Assembly (NCBI GenBank): GCA_019418305.1 | Contig: DYCA01000016.1 | Location: forward strand, 1-18,172 | Direction of reading: 5' to 3' | Length of the DNA: 18,172 nt | Source: Clostridiales bacterium | GTDB taxonomy: Bacteria > Bacillota > Clostridia > Oscillospirales > Butyricicoccaceae | Part shown: piece after piece, positions 13,691 through 18,172 of the stretch | Numbering within the stretch: the stretch's first letter is position 1 | Layout of the letters: the number at the start of each line of letters is the position of its first letter | Notes under the pieces: model-generated | The model's input: only the letters and a program-made list of their open reading frames with translations | Databases searched by the model: none | What the model was told of the DNA's origin: nothing | Made by a program: the position numbers and the translations under genes

Positions 13691-14802
13691 ATGAATTCCG
13701 AATTTCGCTTTTGGATGCCCGCGCATATCCGCTGCGGGCAAGGCGCAGCACGCAATATGCTCGATGAAATCCGCGGCGACAGCGTGCTCATCATTTCCGA
13801 CCCCTTCCTGTATCAAAATGGCACTGCGGAGCGGATCGGCAATGCGCTGACCGGCAAAACCGTGACCTATTTTTCCGAGATTGAGCCCAACCCAAGCACA
13901 ACCAGCGTAGATGCCTGCGCTGCGCTCGCGCGGCAGGCCGGTGCGCAAACCATCGTCGGTCTGGGCGGCGGCTCCAGTCTGGACGTAGCCAACTGACCAC
14001 CAACGAGGGCAGCATCTATGACTACTACGCAGGCGGTACCAAGCAGTTTGCACCGCGTACCACCCGCCTCATCCTCATCCCGACGACTGCGGGCACGGGC
14101 AGCGAAGTGACCAACGTCGGCGTGTTCACCGACCCGCGCGCAGGCATTAAAATGCCGTTTGTCTGCGGCGAGTTCTGGGCGGATGTGGCGCTGATCGACC
14201 CGGAAATGACCTATACGCTGCCCAAGGGGCAGACCGCTTCAACCGGCATGGACGCATTCTGTCATGCCATTGAAGCCTATTGGAACCGCGAAAGCCAGCC
14301 GATGTGCGACTATCTGGCGATGGGCGCCATGAAAACCATTCTGGAAAATATTCGCACCGCTTATGATGAGCCGCAAAATGCACAGGCGCGCGCGGCGATG
14401 ATCGTCTCCGCACTGACGGCGGGCGTAGCATTCAGCCAGACGCGCACCACCGGCGTGCATGCAGTCAGCTTCCCGCTGACGACCGAATTCCACGCCAACC
14501 ACGGCACCGCCTGCGCCATCACCCTGCCGGCCTTCATCCGCGTCAGCACCGAGATGGCGGCGGACAAAATGCAGGCGCTCGCGCAGTTCCTCGGCTATGC
14601 CGATGTGCAGGCGCTGGCCGACGGCATCGAACAGCTGATGGTCGGCATGGGGATGCCCGTGCGTCTGTCGCAGTTGGGTGTGACCGATGCGGACATAGAG
14701 CATATTGCCGCGGTCGGCATGGGTGCCGCCGCGCAGATGCAGTTGACACCCGCCACCATGACGCAGGAGACACTGTGCCGCCTGCTCCGCACAATTTTAT
14801 AA
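13691..14802 (+). pseudogene. iron-containing alcohol dehydrogenase, disrupted by a frame-changing deletion
   Basis: Two frames together give a near full-length group III (iron-type) alcohol dehydrogenase, which reduces an aldehyde with NAD(P)H. The first frame (13691-13996) ends in the nucleotide-binding '[11 protein letters not shown]' and then reads Asn-stop. The second frame resumes at about 13993 with '[12 protein letters not shown]' and runs to 14802. It contains '[12 protein letters not shown]' and all four likely metal ligands: Asp (14251-14253) and His (14263-14265) in '[12 protein letters not shown]', His (14458-14460) and His (14500-14502). Relatives carry about five or six further residues, starting with Lys, between 'DVA' and 'LTTNEGS', so a deletion of roughly 13-19 nt (1 more than a multiple of 3) explains the break better than a single-base slip. 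AAAGGA at 13675-13680 supports ATG 13691. A sequencing or assembly error is possible. Confidence 0.85.
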
Positions 14803-14814
14803 GGAGGCTGCCAA

Positions 14815-15651
14815 ATGGACATGCAAACCAGCCGGATGCTGCGCGACAAGGCGCAGCTGATCCGAAAAATGACCATCCGGGAGATTGGCGAACTGTCCGC
14901 CGGGCATATCGGCGGTTCGGTCGATTTGTGTGAACTGCTCGCGGTGCTGTATTTCCACGCCATGCGTATCCGTCCCGAGCAGCCGGAGTGGAACGAGCGC
15001 GACCGCTTCGTGCTGTCCAAGGGACACGGCGGCCCGGCGGTATACGCGACCCTCGCACTGCGCGGCTATCTGCCGGAGGAGGCGCTCGCCACGCTCAACC
15101 GTCCCGGCACGCAGCTGCCCAGCCATTGCGATATGCAGCGCACCCGCGGCATTGACATGACTACCGGTTCGCTCGGTCAAGGCTTCAGCTGTGCGGTCGG
15201 TATGGCGATCGCCGCCAAAATGGACGCACTGCCCAGCTTCATCTACGCCTGCATCGGAGACGGTGAAAGCCAGGAAGGTCAGGTCTGGGAAGCCGCCATG
15301 CTGGCGGGCAGCCGGCATCTGGGCAACCTCATCGCCTTTACTGACTACAACAAAATGCAGATTGACGGCTGCATCGAGCAGGTCAACGGATTGGAACCGC
15401 TGGACGCCAAGTGGCGCGCGTTCAACTGGCATGTGCAGACGGTGGATGGCCACGATGTGGATGCCATTGCGCACGCAATCGACACCGCACAGAAAATCCA
15501 GAGCCGCCCGTCCATGATCATTCTGGACACAATCAAGGGAAAAGGCTGTGACTTTGCGGAAAACCGCCTTGGCAGTCATAACATGAAGGGGATAACCACG
15601 GATATGTGGCAGAATGCAATCCGCAAGCTCGAACAGCAGGAGGTGCAATGA
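14815..15651 (+). CDS. transketolase family protein, N-terminal (thiamine diphosphate-binding) subunit
   Basis: A 278-residue subunit of a split transketolase. The thiamine diphosphate motif runs from GDG (148-150) through 'EGQVWEAAMLAGSRHLGNL' to N179-K180. Other family marks are H31 in 'SAGHIGGS', 'SKGHGGPAVYATLA' (68-81), 'TTGSLGQGF' (116-124) and 'KGKGCDF' followed by H255. With the C subunit it would move a two-carbon ketol unit from a ketose donor to an aldehyde acceptor in the cytoplasm. AAGGAGG (14801-14807) overlaps the dehydrogenase stop, 7 nt before ATG 14815. Its stop overlaps the C-subunit start. The length matches stand-alone N subunits of Clostridia. Within a dedicated catabolic operon it is more likely a pathway enzyme than the housekeeping pentose phosphate transketolase. 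Confidence 0.93.
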   Translation: MDMQTSRMLRDKAQLIRKMTIREIGELSAGHIGGSVDLCELLAVLYFHAMRIRPEQPEWNERDRFVLSKGHGGPAVYATLALRGYLPEEALATLNRPGTQLPSHCDMQRTRGIDMTTGSLGQGFSCAVGMAIAAKMDALPSFIYACIGDGESQEGQVWEAAMLAGSRHLGNLIAFTDYNKMQIDGCIEQVNGLEPLDAKWRAFNWHVQTVDGHDVDAIAHAIDTAQKIQSRPSMIILDTIKGKGCDFAENRLGSHNMKGITTDMWQNAIRKLEQQEVQ

Positions 15652-16601
15652 TGGCAAGAGAACTGGAAACGCAAGGTCTGCGTGAAGTATATTCCGACCT
15701 GCTGATCGAATACGGCAAACAGGATCCTCGCATTTGCGCGGTAGACGCCGACCTGATGAACGCCTCTTCCGTGCTTCGGTTTCAGGCAGTTTTCCCCGAA
15801 CGTGCGATTGACGTCGGCGTTGCCGAGGCCAACATGATTGGTGTCGCCGCCGGACTCTCTGCGATGGGAAAAATCCCGTTTACGCACAGCTTCACCCCGT
15901 TTGCCACCCGCCGCTGCTGTGATCAGGTGACGCTGTCGGTCGCTTATGCCGGACTGAATGTCAAAATGGTCGGCAGCGACCCCGGCATCACAGCCGAACT
16001 CAACGGCGGCACCCACATGAGCACCGAAGATATTGCAATCATGCGCAATATCCCCGGCATGGTGGTCTATGAGCCAGTGGACGGCACCCAGCTGCGCGCC
16101 GCCTTCCCGCAAATCCTTGCACACAACGGACCGGTGTACATCCGGCTGCTGCGCAAACAGGCGGTACATATTTATGATGAAAGCACACCGTTCACGCTCG
16201 GCAAGGGCAACCTGCTGCGCGAAGGCAGCGACGTTTCGATTTTCGCCAGCGGCATCATGGTTGCAGAGGCACTCGACGCCGCAGAGCTGCTGCAAGCCGA
16301 GGGCATTTCCGCCGAAATTATCAACATTCACACCATCAAGCCGCTTGATGAAGAGCTGGTGCTTGCCAGCACCGCGCGCACGGGCTGCGCCGTCACCGCA
16401 GAAAACGCCAGCATCCTCAATGGGCTTGGCGGCGCGGTGGCCGAATGCCTCGTGGAGCACGCCCCCTGCCCGATGGAACGCGTCGGTTTCCGCGACCGGT
16501 TTGGTGAAGTGGGAAAAATGGAGTATTTGCGTCAAGCCATCGGGCTGACCGCACAGGATATCGCGGAGGCTGCGCGCCGCGCCGTCGCCCGTAAGAAATA
16601 A
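15651..16601 (+). CDS. transketolase family protein, C-terminal subunit, variant active site
   Basis: A 316-residue partner of the preceding subunit, with the pyrimidine-binding domain first ('DVGVAEANMIGVAAGL', catalytic Glu59) and the C-terminal transketolase domain after about residue 190. Compared with E. coli transketolase as I remember it, phosphate-binding His461 corresponds to D110 in 'VGSDPGIT', Asp469 to N118 in 'ELNGGTHM', while His473 (H122) and Arg520 (R165 or R168) appear kept. Housekeeping split subunits normally read 'ATHAGIT.GEDGATHQ' here. This SDPG/NGGTHM subgroup is common in Clostridia but poorly characterised. AGGAGG at 15638-15643 fits ATG 15651 at 7 nt; ATG 15648 is the alternative. 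The start overlaps the N-subunit stop, favouring equal production. Confidence 0.92.
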   Translation: MARELETQGLREVYSDLLIEYGKQDPRICAVDADLMNASSVLRFQAVFPERAIDVGVAEANMIGVAAGLSAMGKIPFTHSFTPFATRRCCDQVTLSVAYAGLNVKMVGSDPGITAELNGGTHMSTEDIAIMRNIPGMVVYEPVDGTQLRAAFPQILAHNGPVYIRLLRKQAVHIYDESTPFTLGKGNLLREGSDVSIFASGIMVAEALDAAELLQAEGISAEIINIHTIKPLDEELVLASTARTGCAVTAENASILNGLGGAVAECLVEHAPCPMERVGFRDRFGEVGKMEYLRQAIGLTAQDIAEAARRAVARKK

Positions 16602-16612
16602 ACCTGAATACC

Positions 16613-16636
16613 AAAGGAGGAAAGGCGAATTTCGCC
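16613..16636 (+). promoter_or_regulatory. ribosome binding site bridged to its start by a hairpin
   Basis: AAAGGAGG at 16613-16620 is 23 nt from ATG 16644, too far for normal use. Between them GGCGA (16624-16628) pairs with TCGCC (16632-16636) around a 3-nt loop. Folding this hairpin leaves an effective spacing of about 10 nt. No other in-frame ATG, GTG or TTG lies nearer. Confidence 0.5.
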
Positions 16637-16643
16637 GCAAGCC

Positions 16644-17123
16644 ATGAAAAAAATCATTGTAGCATCCGACCGCGCAGGCTTTACACTCAAGGAAGCGGTC
16701 AAGGAGCATTTGACCGAACTGGGATACGAAGTGACCGATGTGGGCAGCAAGGACACCGGAGACGGCGGCATGGCCTATTGGCAGGCCGCAAAGAATTTAG
16801 CGCCCCGCGTCAGCAGCGGTGAATTTGAGCGCGGCATCCTGGTATGCGGCACAGGCATGGGCATGAGCATCGTTGCCAACAAGTATCCGAACGTCTATGC
16901 TGCGCTTTGCGAAAATACCTTCTGCGCGCACAACTGCCGCGCCGTAAACAATGCCAACGTACTGACCATGGGCGGCTGGATCACGCCGCCGTATACCGGC
17001 ATCGCCATCACCGACACCTTCCTGAACACGGAATTTCTCGAAGGCGTCACCGAGTGGCAGACGGAAAACCTGCCAATCTTCTTGAGTGAGGTAAAAAATA
17101 TCGAAAAAGAGAATTTCCACTGA
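16644..17123 (+). CDS. RpiB/LacA/LacB family isomerase lacking the usual phosphate pocket
   Basis: A 159-residue aldose-ketose isomerase of the PF02502 family. The core 'LVCGTGMGMSIVANKYPNVYAALC' holds the catalytic Cys68 and Thr70, and 'NNANVLTMGG' is also conserved. Compared with E. coli RpiB from memory, His10 is R10 ('SDRAG'), ring-opening His99 is V101 ('RAVNN'), and the phosphate-binding Arg133 and Arg137 align with T136 and T140. The canonical 'DYP' is 'MAYW'. The catalytic base is kept but phosphate and ring handling appear lost, so ribose 5-phosphate is an unlikely substrate. LacB proteins also differ at some of these sites, so this is suggestive only. It is the last gene of the operon, 42 nt after the transketolase. 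It would interconvert an aldehyde and a ketone intermediate between two transketolase steps if the pathway is of the sulfo-TK type. Confidence 0.9.
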   Translation: MKKIIVASDRAGFTLKEAVKEHLTELGYEVTDVGSKDTGDGGMAYWQAAKNLAPRVSSGEFERGILVCGTGMGMSIVANKYPNVYAALCENTFCAHNCRAVNNANVLTMGGWITPPYTGIAITDTFLNTEFLEGVTEWQTENLPIFLSEVKNIEKENFH

Positions 17124-17171
17124 TTCCATCTTTTCTTCCGATACCTCTCTATATACTATCCCCTATTCCAA

Positions 17172-17207
17172 GGACAGACCCTATTTCACGGGTCTGTCCA
17201 TTTTTTT
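17172..17207 (+). terminator. terminator of the tct-transketolase operon
   Basis: A perfect 10-bp stem, GGACAGACCC (17172-17181) with GGGTCTGTCC (17190-17199), an 8-nt loop, then A and seven T. It is the first good terminator downstream of the operon promoter at 9507, implying a transcript of about 7.7 kb. Confidence 0.93.
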
Positions 17208-17275
17208 GCTTTCTTTAGATTTTTTTAGGTTTGCTGAAGAGTCTATAAATACTGCCGTAGTATCTTAACATCATC

Positions 17276-17291
17276 AAGAGCAAGTGCTCTT
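17276..17291 (+). other. small hairpin in the lipoprotein leader
   Basis: AAGAGC (17276-17281) pairs with GCTCTT (17286-17291) around AAGT, 11 nt upstream of the ribosome binding site. No convincing promoter was found in this gap; a TATAAA (17244-17249) has no -35 partner at normal spacing. Confidence 0.35.
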
Positions 17292-17318
17292 CACCAAACA
17301 CCAAAGGAGATCTTACAC

Positions 17319-17744
17319 ATGAAGTCAATGAATCATAAAACCGCAAAAGGCGTTGCCGCTATTTCGCTGGCTATGATGATGGCACTGCCCGCGCTGACCG
17401 GCTGTTCTTCGCTTATCAAATCCGACCAGAACGCCGAACCCGCACAGGAGGCAACCACGCAGACACAAACGCAAACGACCACTGCTGACACCAAGGACAC
17501 ATCCAGCACGGATACAAAGAGCAAAGCCAGCTCCTCCACCAAAAAGAAGGCGGCAGTCAAGCAGTCCGGCAGCGTCAAATCCTCCAAGAAGAGTGTGAAG
17601 AAGGCTTCCGGTAAGTCCTCCTCCACCCAGAAGGCTGCAACGTCCTCTAGCAAGACCGCATCCACTCAGAAGACTGCAACGTCCTCCAACAAGACCACAT
17701 CCACTCAGAAGGCCGCCTCCACACCGGCCGCCAATAAGAAATAA
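17319..17744 (+). CDS. low-complexity Ser/Thr/Lys-rich lipoprotein
   Basis: A 141-residue protein with a lipoprotein signal peptide ending in L26-T-G-C29, preceded by 'AAISLAMMMALPA'. After the anchor comes a Gln/Thr-rich stretch (about 40-60), then a strongly basic Ser/Thr/Lys region to the end, including a 13-residue repeat (STQK-x-ATSS-x-KT-x) present twice and begun a third time. No folded domain is recognisable, and the chain would extend as a flexible, positively charged tether from the membrane into the cell wall. AAAGGAGA (17303-17310) precedes ATG 17319 by 8 nt. The stop is 42 nt before an adenylation-enzyme gene, with no terminator between, so they may be cotranscribed. Function unknown; wall or teichoic acid contact is only a guess from charge. 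Confidence 0.78.
   Translation: MKSMNHKTAKGVAAISLAMMMALPALTGCSSLIKSDQNAEPAQEATTQTQTQTTTADTKDTSSTDTKSKASSSTKKKAAVKQSGSVKSSKKSVKKASGKSSSTQKAATSSSKTASTQKTATSSNKTTSTQKAASTPAANKK
17623..17718 (+). repeat. 39-bp in-frame tandem repeat
   Basis: Unit 1 (17623-17661) and unit 2 (17662-17700) match at 34 of 39 positions, and a partial third copy begins at 17701. Units are a multiple of three, so copy number can change without breaking the frame; each encodes 13 residues. Confidence 0.85.
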
Positions 17745-17786
17745 GCATTCCGCCGAAAACCGGCACGAAGCAAAAATGAGGTAATT

Positions 17787-18172
17787 ATGAACAACATCCT
17801 GGAACTTCTAGAGCACACCGCCGCCGCGCGGCCGGAAAAAACCGCCGTCATCGACGAAAACGGCGCAGACCGCTTTGACACGCTGCTTGACCGCAGCCGC
17901 CGCTGCGGCACCGCGCTTGCCGCGCACCTCTCCCCCACCGCACCGGTTCCGGTGCTGCTGGACAAGAGCCGCGAAGCTCTGTACGCCTTTTTCGGCGCGG
18001 CGTACGCGGGTTGCTTTTATGTTCCGCTCTCTCCCGCGCTGCCGCAGCCGCGGCTGACGCAGATTCTCTCGGTCCTGCAAGCCCCCTGCATCGTGACCGA
18101 CCGGGAACATGCCGCGCTGGCCGCGCAGCTGCCCGGCGTGGGACGCATTCTTCTGGTTGAAGAGCTGCTGCA
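17787..18172 (+). CDS. AMP-binding adenylation enzyme, N-terminal part (DltA/NRPS-like), cut by window end
   Basis: The frame starting at ATG 17787 stays open to the window edge (128 complete codons). The sequence fits the first subdomain of an ANL-superfamily adenylating enzyme of the amino acid type: 'ILELLEHTAAARPEKTAVIDENG', 'LLDRSRRCGTALA', 'VPVLLDKSREALYAFFGAAYAGCFYVPLSP', then 'RLTQILSVLQAPCIVTD'. The AMP-binding core motifs lie beyond the window. Relatives activate an amino acid or carboxylic acid with ATP and load it on a carrier protein, as DltA does with D-alanine for teichoic acid. A weak ribosome binding site (TGAGG, 17777-17781) precedes it. DltA and stand-alone NRPS-like ligases cannot be separated from this fragment. 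Confidence 0.82.
   Translation, partial: MNNILELLEHTAAARPEKTAVIDENGADRFDTLLDRSRRCGTALAAHLSPTAPVPVLLDKSREALYAFFGAAYAGCFYVPLSPALPQPRLTQILSVLQAPCIVTDREHAALAAQLPGVGRILLVEELL

Noticed and set aside
14107..14802. Independent 231-residue gene starting inside the dehydrogenase
   Set aside because: Its beginning falls in the middle of the conserved 'TAGTGSEVT' block of the alcohol dehydrogenase and no ribosome binding site precedes it. It is the second half of the broken gene.
13691..14802. Programmed ribosomal frameshift or selenocysteine readthrough at the dehydrogenase break
   Set aside because: The stop at 13994-13996 is TGA, but residues expected by the family are missing and no slippery heptamer or suitable downstream hairpin is seen; the residue count points to a deletion.
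15576..16709. 377-codon minus-strand frame opposite the transketolase C subunit
   Set aside because: It spans three plus-strand genes and their junctions, has no promoter or ribosome binding site, and resembles no family. The plus-strand genes are certain.
17441..17580. Antisense Val/Leu-rich frame opposite the lipoprotein (minus strand)
   Set aside because: It is the complement of Ser/Thr/Lys codons, has no ribosome binding site, and runs through the lipoprotein signal peptide region.

Overview
The window looks like a chromosomal segment of a fairly GC-rich member of the class Clostridia, plausibly a gut Oscillospirales-type organism. The evidence is strong AGGAGG-type ribosome binding sites, compact TTGACA/TATAAT promoters, short intrinsic terminators, and a typical Firmicutes gene set (TmcAL/YlbM, PadR with a HAAS/DUF1700 partner, DUF554, a PF13303-type PTS IIC, MATE, an OmpR two-component pair). 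Genus cannot be fixed from this sequence. No rRNA, tRNA, CRISPR array, insertion sequence or phage gene was seen.

Positions 1-8409 hold mostly unrelated housekeeping and membrane genes. They are the 3' end of tmcAL, a small zinc-ribbon protein, a padR/HAAS-domain operon, a DUF554 membrane protein, an orphan PTS IIC (minus strand), a 135-aa membrane protein, a MATE exporter (minus strand), and a divergent response regulator/histidine kinase pair. Convergent genes are separated by three near-perfect bidirectional terminator hairpins.

Positions 8417-17207 form one catabolic locus. A DeoR-type repressor (minus strand) faces an eight-gene operon across a 414-nt AT-rich intergenic region rich in TTCGAAA/TTTCGTA repeats. 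The operon encodes a tripartite tricarboxylate transporter (tctC-tctB-tctA), an EamA exporter, an iron-type alcohol dehydrogenase disrupted by a small frame-changing deletion, a split transketolase (N and C subunits), and an RpiB/LacAB-type isomerase, and it ends in a strong terminator. The isomerase and the transketolase C subunit both lack residues that bind substrate phosphate in their canonical relatives. The gene set resembles the transketolase route of sulfosugar breakdown (sulfo-TK: SqwGH transketolase, SqwI isomerase, sulfoacetaldehyde reductase), but no sulfosugar isomerase is present and the importer is of a carboxylate/sulfonate type. A pathway for a non-phosphorylated, acidic sugar derivative (sulfonate or uronate-like) is the main hypothesis. 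The substrate is unproven.

Positions 17319-18172 hold a Ser/Thr/Lys-rich lipoprotein with in-frame 39-bp repeats, followed closely by the start of an AMP-binding adenylation enzyme (DltA/NRPS-like) that runs off the window.
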